A stretch of DNA of 64,000 nucleotides, taken from positions 1 to 64,000 of the forward strand of contig NZ_CP085331.1 of the NCBI RefSeq assembly GCF_020614375.1. The letters run 5' to 3'. The notes under the pieces were generated by a model that searched no databases, had not been told where the DNA came from, and saw only the letters and a list, made by a program, of their open reading frames with translations. Source of the stretch: Haladaptatus salinisoli (GTDB lineage Archaea; Halobacteriota; Halobacteria; Halobacteriales; Haladaptataceae). Positions 6,958-15,760 of this stretch are shown piece after piece. The position numbers and the translations under genes were made by a program. Within the stretch, counting starts at the first letter, position 1. Each line of letters starts with the position of its first letter.

Positions 6958-9057
6958 ATGGTGTACAAAATCGACTCCGTCGATGGCGACGTGCTTAGAT
7001 GGTCGGTGACTGAGACGGGGGTGGAGTGTGAAGTCGACGAATCGTACACGCCGACAATTTACGTCTCTGTGCACGGTGACGGCGATTTTTCGACGGCACG
7101 TGCTGCACTTCGTGACCATCCTGCTGTTGTTCGGGTTGCCGTGGTTGATGAACGCGTGAGTTTTCGCCACGACCCCGAGCAAGTACTTCGGGTGGATGTG
7201 GTTGACCTCAATGCGGTGAATTCGGTGGCCCGAATGGTGAGTAAGTGGGGCTCGCCTGGTGAGTATCGGTGTTACAACGTCGACTTCTCGCGAGAGTTCC
7301 GCTATTGTCTGGAAAAGAGGATTGATCCGCTTCCGACCCACGCACTCTCGGAGATGAAGATTACCGTCTCGGAGACGGAACTCGCGAGTGAGAGGGTTAC
7401 TGAGCTCACGATCGACGATGAGGTGGTGGCTGGGAGTGGTGCAGACGTGTTAACGACGCTGTCGGCTCGTGTGGAGTCGGTTGATCCGGATGTACTCTTC
7501 TTGAATACGAGCGACCTCATTCCCGTCCTTTTCCAGCAAGCCGATCGGCTCGACGTAGAGTTCCAGCTTGGGCGACGTCCAGGGTGGCAGCAATTAGCAG
7601 GTGAATCAACCTACGAAAGCTATGGGCAAGTCGGGCACTCACCAGCACGCTACAATCTCCCCGGTCGGGTGATTATCGACGGCTCGAATACGTTCATGTG
7701 GAATCAAACGAATCTCGACGGCTGTCTGTATCTCGTTGAGCAGTCGGGCAAGCCATTACAGGAGTTGGCGTGGTCGTCGATCGGGAACATTCTGACCGGG
7801 ATTCAGATACAGGAAGCTCGTGAACGGGAAGTGCTTGTCCCGTGGCACTCGTGGCGGCATGAGAAGTTCAAAACGATGCGCCAGCTGCACGATGCCGACC
7901 GAGGTGGGTTCACCTTTGCACCGGATGTCGGCCTGCACGAGGACGTTCACGAACTCGACTTTTCCTCGTTGTATCCGAATATCATCGTAACGCGGAACGT
8001 GAGTCCCGAGAAAATCCGGTGTGAGTGCCATGCTGAGAGGGAGGACGTGCCGGGCATTGACTACTCGATTTGTGACGAGCGAGGGTATCTGCCCGATGTG
8101 CTTGAGCCGTTGATCGAGGATCGGGATGCGATCAAAGCCAAGATTCGAGCGACTGAGGATGAAGAGCGTCGCGAGGAATTGCAAGGCCAATCCAGTGCGA
8201 TCAAGTGGATTCTAGTCTCCTGTTTCGGCTATCAGGGCTTTTCGAACGCGAAGTTCGGACGGATCGAGTGCCACGAAGCGATCAATGCGTATGCTCGGGA
8301 GATTCTGTTGGAGACGAAAGCAGTGCTCGAGGAGCATGGCTGGCGTATTGTGCATGGCATCGTCGATAGCGTGTGGGTGACGCCGATTGAAGGCGAAGAA
8401 CAGACGTCGCTGTCTGCGCTTACGAAGGAAATTTCCGAGCAGGTCGAGATTCGGCTCGAACACGAAGCCCGCTACGACTGGATAACATTTGTGCCGTTAC
8501 GTGATTCGGATGCCGGTGCCTTGACGAAGTACTTCGGAAAAGTGGCTGGTGAAGACGAGTACAAATATCGGGGGATCGAGTGTCGGCAGCGAAGCTCGCC
8601 CTCGTATATCAATGAGGCGCAAAAGGAGTTGATTCGAGCGGTGGATGCGTATCGTGATCCGGAAGCAGTTTGTGAGGAACTGCGGTCGTGGGTTGATCGG
8701 CTTGAGCGTGGAGCGGTTGACCCGAATGAGTTGGTAATTACGAATCGTGTTTCGAAAAAGCGGGAGGACTACACGCAGTCGACGCGGAGTGTGGCGGCGC
8801 TAGAGCGGGCGGCTGATTTAGGGTTGGGGCGTGCGCCTGGTCAGAGCGTGTCGTATATTGTGGTGGACGATGACAAGCAGTCGCGTGAGCGGGTGCTGTT
8901 GGCAAGCGAGGAGCTGACCGAGTATGACACTGGGTTTTATCGGGAGTTGCTGATTCGGGCAGCAGCGAGTGTGTTATCGCCGCTCGGGTGGCGTGAGTCG
9001 GATATTGAGGAAGAGTTAGGACAGTACACTGACTCGAGTTTACGGTCATTCAGCTGA
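6958..9057 (+). CDS. Family B DNA polymerase, exonuclease motifs not found
   Basis: A 699-residue archaeal type B polymerase. Motif A is DFSSLYPNI with Asp at residue 334. Motif B is KWILVSCFGYQG with Lys at about 416. Motif C reads GIVDS instead of YGDTDS, keeping the second Asp (about 470) and losing the first. The thumb is well conserved (PGQSVSYIVVDD and YRELLIRAAASVLSPLGW). I cannot find the exonuclease I signature (DIE) in the expected N-terminal region, so proofreading is probably absent. It is shorter than chromosomal PolB (about 780 or more). Likely a plasmid-specific or translesion-type polymerase. Confidence 0.88.
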   Translation: MVYKIDSVDGDVLRWSVTETGVECEVDESYTPTIYVSVHGDGDFSTARAALRDHPAVVRVAVVDERVSFRHDPEQVLRVDVVDLNAVNSVARMVSKWGSPGEYRCYNVDFSREFRYCLEKRIDPLPTHALSEMKITVSETELASERVTELTIDDEVVAGSGADVLTTLSARVESVDPDVLFLNTSDLIPVLFQQADRLDVEFQLGRRPGWQQLAGESTYESYGQVGHSPARYNLPGRVIIDGSNTFMWNQTNLDGCLYLVEQSGKPLQELAWSSIGNILTGIQIQEAREREVLVPWHSWRHEKFKTMRQLHDADRGGFTFAPDVGLHEDVHELDFSSLYPNIIVTRNVSPEKIRCECHAEREDVPGIDYSICDERGYLPDVLEPLIEDRDAIKAKIRATEDEERREELQGQSSAIKWILVSCFGYQGFSNAKFGRIECHEAINAYAREILLETKAVLEEHGWRIVHGIVDSVWVTPIEGEEQTSLSALTKEISEQVEIRLEHEARYDWITFVPLRDSDAGALTKYFGKVAGEDEYKYRGIECRQRSSPSYINEAQKELIRAVDAYRDPEAVCEELRSWVDRLERGAVDPNELVITNRVSKKREDYTQSTRSVAALERAADLGLGRAPGQSVSYIVVDDDKQSRERVLLASEELTEYDTGFYRELLIRAAASVLSPLGWRESDIEEELGQYTDSSLRSFS

Positions 9058-9302
9058 CGATCGAAGTAAACGTCTTCAGTAAGATATTCTGTCAGTATCC
9101 CAAAAAATTGATTTTACCGATCGTATTGTCCCTTCTTTAGTCATACCTCTTTCATAGTTTCTAAGTAGGAGAAGTAATAAAAACTAGTACGATAACAGGA
9201 ACAAAGCAGACGGAATCAGAGATTAGCCTCTACTACACTGGCAATCACGATCAGACACACCACCACTGACGTCCATTGGCCCTCTAATCTAGTGACTAGA
9301 CA

Positions 9303-9629
9303 ATGATTAATGACTCTCCGCATTCATCAAACCCCTCGTTCGATACACTTTTTAAGATACTTGCAAATCAGCATCGTCGCTATCTCCTCTATCACCTCTC
9401 GACAATGAATGAAGAGACACTCACGCTCTCAGCACTCGTTAACAGACTTGCGCAAGACGTTGCTATAACCCACAAACGTCTTCGAATAAACCTCCATCAA
9501 CGCCACCTACCGAAGCTGGCTGATCACAATGTGATTGAGTACGATTCGCGGAGTCAAACCATTCGCTATCGTGGCAGTGATCGTCTTGAGATACTCTTAG
9601 AGATGTGCCGGCATCAAGAACGAGAGTAA
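9303..9629 (+). CDS. DUF7344-like winged-helix regulator
   Basis: A 108-residue protein matching the haloarchaeal DUF7344 HTH pattern: FDTLFKILANQHRRYLLYHLS, then LSALVNRLAQDVA, then HQRHLPKLADHNVIEYDSRSQTIRYRGSD. The His-Leu-Pro-Lys-Leu recognition region is typical. Such proteins are thought to be transcription regulators. The 245 bp upstream are AT-rich with no gene seen. The HalOD1 gene follows in the same direction. Confidence 0.8.
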   Translation: MINDSPHSSNPSFDTLFKILANQHRRYLLYHLSTMNEETLTLSALVNRLAQDVAITHKRLRINLHQRHLPKLADHNVIEYDSRSQTIRYRGSDRLEILLEMCRHQERE

Positions 9630-9800
9630 CTAGGTGGACAAGATTTAGCGGTACATCCTCTTGGTGATCATTTTTGGGCGCTAAAGTACAATATTGTCCC
9701 GTTAGTTATTTACCGGCTGCTCCAGTTGAGCGAGTTAGCAGGAACATCCCGTAAAGAGCACCTTGCCAACGCAAGGTGGATGTTCTTACAGGAGGGACAG

Positions 9801-10085
9801 ATGGGAATGAATTCACCAGCCACGGGGAGTAGACAGACAACAGTTGGAATGTCTGATTCACTCACTGAACGAATTATCACTACGGTTGCAGAGGCAGACG
9901 GACAGTCAGTAGATGAACTCGAACCGTTATACAATGCGATTAACACGGAAGCACTTGAGTCACTCTTTGCGTCTCGAGCAGACGGGTCCTCTCGTCCAGA
10001 CGGCAAAATCTCGTTTCAGTATGCAGGATACTGGGTGACAGTCTCGAGTGACGGGGCCGTTGAGATCGAGACCGACGACAGATAG
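9801..10085 (+). CDS. HalOD1-type output-domain protein
   Basis: A 94-residue protein with the full HalOD1 pattern: ERIITTVAEADGQSVDELEPLYNAINTEALESLF, then KISFQYAGYWVTVSSDGAVEI. The start at 9801 is preferred because AGGAGGG lies just upstream; an open frame reaches back to 9726. It may act with the DUF7344-like regulator 170 bp upstream, since such domains often serve signalling, but nothing shows this directly. Confidence 0.75.
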   Translation: MGMNSPATGSRQTTVGMSDSLTERIITTVAEADGQSVDELEPLYNAINTEALESLFASRADGSSRPDGKISFQYAGYWVTVSSDGAVEIETDDR

Positions 10086-10271
10086 ATACGATGAAGGGTT
10101 GCAGAGAGTAGAGGCTTTCAAGTTTCCTGAGCAATTGAGTTGTTACCAAACTCTCCGTTTCTCCTAATCTCAACTGATCCAGGTTGCATTCCCGTAACAA
10201 CTACGACGAATGTTGAGAGAGTGTTGTGATGGTTTGCTGAGTGACTCTCATTCAGCATGTCATCCGATAGC

Positions 10272-10540
10272 TTATTCATTTCCTCGAACGACGACAGTCT
10301 CCTTTGTCACAGAAACGTGACACCCGTTGAAGCAGAATATCACCGACCTCTCCTCGTGGATGGCTCAGCTGCTTGATTCGCGGAAAAGGCGCCAAGATGA
10401 CTGTGACCTACCACGTCGTAAAGTGAGTCGAGTTCGATCACTGGTGTGATCGTGAGGGCCGTAATTGCCCGACCGACGGCTTCACTCGGCAGTTCACTTG
10501 CCCTGATTTCGTAGGTAATTTCAGGGGCCTGGTTGGCAGG
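10272..10540 (-). pseudogene. Frameshifted HalOD1 pseudogene
   Basis: On the minus strand one frame gives ITYEIRASELPSEAVGRAI then VIELDSLYDVVGHSHLGAF. After a frame change comes VIFCFNGCHVSVTKETVVV and a stop at 10272. This is the complete HalOD1 order split by a frameshift, with an in-frame stop and no start codon at the N-terminal end. It is a decayed copy lying between the intact HalOD1 gene and the regulator at 10586. Confidence 0.6.
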
Positions 10541-10585
10541 TTAGTTACTGGGGTTCGTTACAGTTCGTTGAATAGCATGTTACTA

Positions 10586-11437
10586 TTATGAATGGAGTCC
10601 GCTTTGAAAATCTGCGCTCTGGTAGTCAAGATGATCAAGCCGTGGACCGAGCAATTCCCGAACGAGGACGACCAGCGGATTGTCCTTGCCCTTCCCGACC
10701 AGTACCGTCTCCTTGGGGTGCTTGCCATCGGAATTCGGTTCATCCAGAATGGCGAGCATGACCTTTCGGCGGTCGACGAGAACCAGCCGACCGACCTTTG
10801 GATACCTTGATGGTGTGTTTAACCACCCACGCTGGGGTTCCCAGAGGGTGACGTCTGGCAGATGGCTCCGGATGAGATCGCGGACATCAGGATTTTGCGA
10901 ACCCACGTATATCTCCACGCCCCGGTCGATGGCATCTTCTGCGTGACAGAGGCACTTCTCTTCGAGCAGATCGGTGCTGACGAACATGCAAAACAGTTCC
11001 TCCTCTGCCTCGTCGGCAAGTTGTCTCCCGTACTCGAGTGCTGCCTGACGGCCTTCGAGAGTTCCAATCGAGTTCTCGTCGGACTGCCGATCAGTTTGAA
11101 ACCGCGCTAACAACTCGGCAAACAGATCTTCTTCGTACCAGTCAATATCTGTTATGGCGTCGTTCCGAGACGTAACAATGTTCGCCTCTTGATCGTAATT
11201 AATAAATCCAAAATCCGCGAGTTTCGGGAGAGAATTATGGTACAGAGTGATTTGTTTCCGTTTGAGGTAATGCTCATACTCATCGGAGCTCATCACAGTC
11301 TCGTTCTGTTTCACCAGCCGTTCGACCAGCTCGTTCAGATGGAGCGGCCGTGAGGCATCTTCAAGAACAGCCAGTATCTCCTGATTGTCGGGATTGGACA
11401 GGACAGCTTTCCACTTTTGACGCCCATTGTGCGTCAT
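10586..11437 (-). CDS. Winged-helix regulator with TrmB-like effector region
   Basis: A 283-residue protein. The N-terminal third is a DUF7344-like winged helix (KWKAVLSNPDNQEILAVLED, then ITLYHNSLPKLADFGFINYD). The C-terminal region (about 125-270) resembles the sensor half of TrmB-type regulators, with GVEIYVGSQNPDVRDLI and VGRLVLVDRRKVMLAILDE. It probably represses or activates a nearby promoter in response to a ligand. The ATG at 11437 is chosen over a TTG ten codons upstream. Confidence 0.75.
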   Translation of the reverse strand: MTHNGRQKWKAVLSNPDNQEILAVLEDASRPLHLNELVERLVKQNETVMSSDEYEHYLKRKQITLYHNSLPKLADFGFINYDQEANIVTSRNDAITDIDWYEEDLFAELLARFQTDRQSDENSIGTLEGRQAALEYGRQLADEAEEELFCMFVSTDLLEEKCLCHAEDAIDRGVEIYVGSQNPDVRDLIRSHLPDVTLWEPQRGWLNTPSRYPKVGRLVLVDRRKVMLAILDEPNSDGKHPKETVLVGKGKDNPLVVLVRELLGPRLDHLDYQSADFQSGLHS

Positions 11438-11643
11438 ACTGACCTCATCATTATAGATGAGACTCAATAAGAAGTATGGCTAACAAAATAGGGCCAAGAA
11501 GAGCACCGACGGTTAGCGACCAAATGCTTTGCGGAGGAACGTCTGACGCTAACATTGGAAACACGTTCTATGCAAAACATCGGGCCCGATGTATACGGCT
11601 GCCAACGATTTCTAGGAAGCTATTGAAACACACGACCATGCTC

Positions 11644-12079
11644 TCATCCGACGGTCGCTTTTCTAGAGTTGATCTCTACGTTAGCTTCGTGGGCTCGCAT
11701 CCACCCGGCGAGGTCGGGATGCGCGAACGTGATCTCGATGTGATGGCCACCGACACCCATCGCGTCGTCCACCGACAATGTCCGTGATTCCTTGTAGGTC
11801 ACACCAGGAACGCGCTCGGCCATCTCTTCCATGACGCGATAGCCATCGTTCTTGTACGCACAGCCATAGTGCGTTGCCACCTCTCGATAGCCGAGTCGGG
11901 CAACCATCACGTCATCCGTCTGTGCGACGTTCTTTGCGTGCTCAAGGACATTGAGGTACTTGTCCTCAACGTGCTGACTCTCGGCTCGCTTCTCGCGGAA
12001 GTTGACCAGCTCGGTATTCTGTTCCGAACGCTGAACCGTCTCGCAGAGTTGGCAGCCTGTATTCGAGCTAAACGAATCG
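11644..12079 (-). pseudogene. 5'-truncated gene fragment, unknown family
   Basis: An open frame follows the stop of the PIN gene at 12086 but has no start codon for about 60 codons. It reads GCQLCETVQRSEQNTELVNF, then KNVAQTDDVMVARLGYREVA, then GVGGHHIEITFAHPDLAGWM, and ends at 11644. Codon use looks like a genuine protein, so this is probably the 3' part of a gene whose beginning was lost. An internal ATG at 11910 could give an 88-residue product. Confidence 0.5.
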
Positions 12080-12085
12080 AGGAAG

Positions 12086-12595
12086 TCACTGGCTATTCAA
12101 AACCGCTCTAGCACGTTGTACATAGGTGTTTTTCGACCAACTGCGGGCAGTGCTCATTTCATCGAGTAACGACTCCGCATTAGTCGGCGACACGATCTCA
12201 TTTCGCACGAGCGCAACGAGTAGCATCGGCGTTGTCACAAGGCGAGTATCCACGAGTGACGCATGGATGAGGGCAAGACGATTAAACTCATCACATAGAA
12301 ATTGCGTCGCGTTAAGCTCGTTTGTGAGTGTCACTGCGGCGTTCTCGCCCTCGTCGAGGGGAAATGAATCGTCAAGGTCGACAGCCCGTTCGTCAAAGGT
12401 CTCTCGTCGGTCAAGAATTTGTGCTGCACCCTGTCCTGATGCATCATCGTATGCTGCTGTCTCTCCTAACTCATCGAAAACCAGTGTTGGAACGATAATC
12501 GTGTGGGTAGCAAGGAGATGGTCGAGTGGGTTCCACGTGTGATGGGCGACCGTGCCGAGGCTCACGAGAGCAGATGTGTCTGCAACGATCTGCAT
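12086..12595 (-). CDS. PIN-domain toxin-like protein
   Basis: A 169-residue PIN-fold protein: MQIVADTSALVSLG with Asp6, VPTLVFDELGE, an acidic DEGENAAVTLTNE segment, and FLCDEFNRLALIHASLV. The pattern fits the PIN subgroup near nucleic-acid-binding proteins rather than classic VapC. It starts immediately after the stop of the antitoxin-like gene, so the two form a transcription unit. Probably an RNase toxin or a maintenance nuclease. Confidence 0.8.
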   Translation of the reverse strand: MQIVADTSALVSLGTVAHHTWNPLDHLLATHTIIVPTLVFDELGETAAYDDASGQGAAQILDRRETFDERAVDLDDSFPLDEGENAAVTLTNELNATQFLCDEFNRLALIHASLVDTRLVTTPMLLVALVRNEIVSPTNAESLLDEMSTARSWSKNTYVQRARAVLNSQ

Positions 12596-12919
12596 TTACG
12601 AATCAGCTAGTTCCTCGGCGGTTGCGTCAATGAATTCGTCTTCGAGTTGTTCTTTGAGAATCCGGAAGTTGGCGGCTTCTTCGTGGCCGACGAGTTCTTT
12701 CAACTCTGTGAACGTAATATCGTCACTGTAGAACGCTTCCGCGATTTCTTGTTTGAGTTCGTCGTTATGCGCGGCATCGCGAAGGTAATCTCGGAGTGCC
12801 GAGAGAATAATTGTCGTCCGGTCCGTCTCTAAGACGGTGGCAAGCGTATCTGTTTGCTGGACGAGCCGCTCGGGGGCACGGAACTGGACTCGCTTTTTCT
12901 CCCCTGAATCAGAACTCAT
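12596..12919 (-). CDS. Ribbon-helix-helix antitoxin-like protein
   Basis: A 107-residue protein starting MSSDSGEKKRVQFRAPERLV, a ribbon-helix-helix pattern (VQFRAPERLVQQTDTLATVL, then TTIILSALRDYLRD). The acidic C-terminal part likely binds the toxin. It lies directly upstream of the PIN gene with no gap. The Met at 12919 is chosen because upstream codons are unlike haloarchaeal coding sequence. It probably represses its own promoter. Confidence 0.78.
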   Translation of the reverse strand: MSSDSGEKKRVQFRAPERLVQQTDTLATVLETDRTTIILSALRDYLRDAAHNDELKQEIAEAFYSDDITFTELKELVGHEEAANFRILKEQLEDEFIDATAEELADS

Positions 12920-12984
12920 GTGTGTACATTGTGAGCCGAACGGGAAAACTCTGTTGTCGCATTCTAGTCCGGGAGTCCCGCGTG

Positions 12985-13092
12985 TCGTCCGTTCCGACCA
13001 CAAATACGGTGGCCGGTCCCAGCTCTCCCCCTCCCGCTGGCTTTGAGCCGATAGCTGCCGATACAACTGCCGTACTCACGAGTAGCCGTCCC
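12985..13092. repeat. Dispersed repeat of about 95 bp, copy 2
   Basis: Second copy of the element at 6120-6230, about 75-80% identical by eye, ending in the shared GCCGATACAACTGCCGTACT. It sits between the antitoxin promoter and the end of the 13198-15831 operon. No terminal inverted repeats were evident. Origin unknown. Confidence 0.5.
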
Positions 13093-13197
13093 GCGTCAGT
13101 CCCAAACTGTGTCAATTCGAGACGTCCAATTCCGCGTTCGTGATGGTATTCGTGTTAGATTCGTGTCCCTCTCGGGCGTGTTTTCGTCCCGACCACG

Positions 13198-14103
13198 CTA
13201 CTCTCCAGCAACCCCGTCTGTGGCCGGACTCTCGTCCGTGTCGCTGTTCGGTACCTCACCGGGAAGCTCGACATCAGCTTTCAACACGAGACGCGTCTCC
13301 TGGTAGCTCAATCCGTCTTTGGACCGTTGGCGTTTGATCTTTCCAAGACGTCCGTTCGAGAGCTCGTGCATTGCGTCCATGGTCCGCCGAGCAAGTTCCT
13401 GGCTGTACTTCTTGCTCACCCCCGACTCTTTCAGACGAATCCACTCGGCGAGGTTTGAGGCATCGAGATAGGCACGGATCTCACCACTCCCTTTCGACCA
13501 GAGTGAATAGCGACCGGCCTCATCGCGTTCGCGCCATACCTTGCCTGCAAGTTCGTCGGGTTTGCGGTTAGTTACTGACGCCAACATCTCGTCGTCATAG
13601 CGAGCCAATCGCTGAATCGGCAGTAGATCAGCCGTCGAATGGGCGACTGCACCACCGCGACCGAGTGCGTCTTCCTCACCAGGAAGTCGGAAGTAGGTGT
13701 TGCCGTCGTCTTTCGTGATACGCTCGAGAGTACTTCCATTGACGGAGATACGATCGGCTTCAACGTTGTCGGCAAGCAAATGTGCGCCCTTCTCGAACTC
13801 GCGTGCTTGCAGCTCGTCGATGCGTTCATCACAGGCCTGTGTCTTACGGGCAATTGCCTCTCGGTGGGATTGTGCTGCGGTTGCAGACGATTCTAGCTCT
13901 TCGATGCGCTGCTCAAGCTCCTCAATCCGGGTGGTTTTCTGTTCGAAGTTCATACGGAGATCTGCGATTCGCTCGTCTTTCTCGGCGACTTCTTGCTCAA
14001 GGTCGTCAACACGGTCGGTGAGCGACTGAACGTGCTTGGCGAGGTCGGTGACCGAGACGTTTTCGAGAGCACTGGACGCTCCGGACGGAGTGGTGTTACT
14101 CAT
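13198..14103 (-). CDS. Coiled-coil hypothetical protein, last gene of operon
   Basis: A 301-residue acidic protein. Residues about 15-75 form a long coiled coil (LTDRVDDLEQEVAEKDERIA onward). The rest looks globular, with AHLLADNVEADRISVNGSTL, LPIQRLARYDDEMLASVTNR and SLWSKGSGEIRAYLDASNLA. The last part resembles a small DNA-binding or replication-associated module of plasmid proteins, but I cannot assign a family. Its start overlaps the upstream gene by 8 nt, so it is translationally coupled. Confidence 0.7.
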   Translation of the reverse strand: MSNTTPSGASSALENVSVTDLAKHVQSLTDRVDDLEQEVAEKDERIADLRMNFEQKTTRIEELEQRIEELESSATAAQSHREAIARKTQACDERIDELQAREFEKGAHLLADNVEADRISVNGSTLERITKDDGNTYFRLPGEEDALGRGGAVAHSTADLLPIQRLARYDDEMLASVTNRKPDELAGKVWRERDEAGRYSLWSKGSGEIRAYLDASNLAEWIRLKESGVSKKYSQELARRTMDAMHELSNGRLGKIKRQRSKDGLSYQETRLVLKADVELPGEVPNSDTDESPATDGVAGE

Positions 14104-14503
14104 TGGCAGCCACCCCCGCTGTGACCGCCGTGTCCTCTGTTGGCGTTGAGAGCCGCGGGAAGTGTGCGATGGTGGTGAGCGAACCGATACAGCGGGCGGT
14201 CGTGTCAGTAGCGGTGTGCGTGTACTCGAGAACAGTCATCGGCGAATTAGAGTGACCGGCAGTGCAGTGGTAGATGGCTTGTTGCGTTTCGTCCTGTGCC
14301 GTCGTGGTGATCGGCGGAGCCGTCAGCACTAGCTGTGGTGCCTGACTCGTCAGTGGGTGTGTCTCTCTTACCGTCAGAATTGTTCGTGGTAAGTCAGTCG
14401 TCGTAATGCGAACGCGATCACCGGGCGAAAGCTGCTGGACGAGTATCGCTGAATTGCGTGGATTCAGTGGTTTGGGAACGATCGAATGCTCGTCGGTGTT
14501 CAC
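14096..14503 (-). CDS. Hypothetical operon protein, Thr-rich
   Basis: A 135-residue protein of unknown family, rich in Thr and Pro, with predicted beta strands (DRVRITTTDLPRTILTVRET, then QLVLTAPPITTT). It overlaps genes on both sides: 4 nt with the upstream gene and 8 nt with the downstream one. No signal peptide or membrane segment. By position it belongs to a conserved-looking set of small plasmid proteins. Confidence 0.65.
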   Translation of the reverse strand: MNTDEHSIVPKPLNPRNSAILVQQLSPGDRVRITTTDLPRTILTVRETHPLTSQAPQLVLTAPPITTTAQDETQQAIYHCTAGHSNSPMTVLEYTHTATDTTARCIGSLTTIAHFPRLSTPTEDTAVTAGVAANE

Positions 14504-14832
14504 GCCTGCTCACCTCCCGTCGGGTTGGTGATGCACTCGACCTGCGCACCCGTCCGAAGCCAGGTGTATCGACCAGTCGGCGAGAGATCGTAGTGCTCGA
14601 GTTTGGTTTTGGTGTGTTCGATTTCGTCGTAGTAGGCGTACTGCAGTCGGTAGAGGTCGTGGGTTGGTGTCGCAACGTACAAGACGTGCTCGCCGGGCTC
14701 GGGGCCACGACAAGAGAGTTCGGGTTCGCAGTGCTCACACTGATAGACAATACCCGTCAGCGTCCGCTTCTCCGTGTGAATCTGGATTGGGTCCGTACAC
14801 TCTAGGGCGAGGACCGTACTTCGGTCGGTCAT
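14500..14832 (-). CDS. Hypothetical operon protein with CxxC-type cysteines
   Basis: A 110-residue protein with a CEHCEPELSCRG cysteine cluster that may bind zinc. It also contains HVLYVATPTHDLYRLQYAYY and YTWLRTGAQVECITNPTGG. Starts with ATG overlapping the upstream stop by 4 nt. No recognised family. The small zinc-ribbon-like cluster hints at nucleic-acid or protein binding. Confidence 0.65.
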   Translation of the reverse strand: MTDRSTVLALECTDPIQIHTEKRTLTGIVYQCEHCEPELSCRGPEPGEHVLYVATPTHDLYRLQYAYYDEIEHTKTKLEHYDLSPTGRYTWLRTGAQVECITNPTGGEQA

Positions 14833-15209
14833 TGCTCGGCCTCCCGTTTCTGGCGAAGGCGTTGACAGAGCTGGCAGGGTGCGTACTGATCGTCTTGTGC
14901 CGCTTCACGAGTGCAATAGGCGAGTGGGTTGTCGGTCTGCAGCGTACAGAGCGAGTGGTTGTCCGCGTCGAGTTCATGATAGGCAACGGCGTCGCCTGCA
15001 TGCTGGTCGACGATGGCAACCGTCTCATCGCCAGGATAAGGGTCGGCAGCAATGCGCTGATCGCGTTCGGCATCGGAGAGGTTGCTTGTGAACCGGCTGT
15101 CACAGTAATGGGAGTCGGTGATCTGCACCGCGTAGGTTCCACACCGTGGACAGCGTTCGAATGTGTCTTCGATCTCCTCGGGGGTGATCGAAGTGGACGT
15201 GCGCGTCAT
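14829..15209 (-). CDS. Zinc-ribbon-like hypothetical operon protein
   Basis: A 126-residue protein with two cysteine pairs: CPRCGTYAVQITDSHYC near residue 20 and CTLQTDNPLAYC...CQLCQRLRQK near the end. This suggests one or two zinc-binding ribbons. The central part is acidic. It overlaps the gene downstream by 4 nt, and its start overlaps the stop of a 19-codon ORF. Function unknown. Confidence 0.65.
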   Translation of the reverse strand: MTRTSTSITPEEIEDTFERCPRCGTYAVQITDSHYCDSRFTSNLSDAERDQRIAADPYPGDETVAIVDQHAGDAVAYHELDADNHSLCTLQTDNPLAYCTREAAQDDQYAPCQLCQRLRQKREAEQ

Positions 15210-15265
15210 CGACCATCACCTCCGATGGCTGTCGCTCTGTGGAGAGGGCGTTCAATGGGGTGCAT
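15206..15265 (-). CDS. 19-residue micro-ORF in operon
   Basis: ATG at 15265-15263 directly follows the stop codon of the upstream 164-residue gene. The TGA at 15208-15206 overlaps the next ATG by 4 nt (ATGA). The peptide is MHPIERPLHRATAIGGDGR. The exact fit between two genes suggests it is translated, either as a small protein or to couple translation across the gap. Chance cannot be excluded for so short a frame. Confidence 0.45.
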   Translation of the reverse strand: MHPIERPLHRATAIGGDGR

Positions 15266-15760
15266 TTACGCGCGCACCTCGGTTGGTGTGGTGTGAGTGG
15301 AGGCGTCGATGTCGTAGCACCGTTTGAGGATACGCTGGTAGTGCCTGCGGGTTTCTGCGTGGGTTTCGCCCGGTGGCGTCGAGGGGAGGTTTAGGTTGCC
15401 CGTTTTGGTGGTGACGACCGAGCGGTAAGTGTCGGTATCCTCGGGGATCTGGAAGCCCTCCTCGCCGTACTCAATCGGGCAACGACGTTCGAAAAATTGC
15501 TGGCAGTGCGGCGTGGCGTAAATGCAGTACAGGTAGGGCTCTTGGTCAGTGGTCTTGGTTCGGGTTTGGAAGCCCACGCGGAGTTCGACGAGGTACGCGC
15601 GAGTGATTGGCTCGTCGGTATCGGGCGTGGGTTGGTCTGGGTCCTGGGCGGCGGTGTCGGGGGTGGGTTCGAGGCGTTTGACGGGGTGGAAGGTTTTCTC
15701 GCCGAGGTGGGCCTCAAGGGAGAGGACACCGCCGTTGGGTTTCTCGTCGAAGGACGCCAT
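15266..15760 (-). CDS. Hypothetical operon protein
   Basis: A 164-residue soluble protein: SLEAHLGEKTFHPVKRLEPT, then ITRAYLVELRVGFQTRTKTT, PYLYCIYATPHCQQFFERRC and HYQRILKRCYDIDAS at the end. I do not recognise the family. The start codon overlaps the stop of a 23-codon ORF (TAATG), which supports coupled translation from the operon leader. Confidence 0.65.
   Translation of the reverse strand: MASFDEKPNGGVLSLEAHLGEKTFHPVKRLEPTPDTAAQDPDQPTPDTDEPITRAYLVELRVGFQTRTKTTDQEPYLYCIYATPHCQQFFERRCPIEYGEEGFQIPEDTDTYRSVVTTKTGNLNLPSTPPGETHAETRRHYQRILKRCYDIDASTHTTPTEVRA

Noticed and set aside
8738..9049. Minus-strand His/Thr/Pro-rich frame in PolB
   Set aside because: Antisense shadow of the well-conserved thumb region.
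12990..13090. Possible tRNA gene, because the peptide PPPAGFEPIAADT recalls tRNA-derived ORFs
   Set aside because: No acceptor stem, T-loop TTCRANYC or anticodon arm could be drawn.
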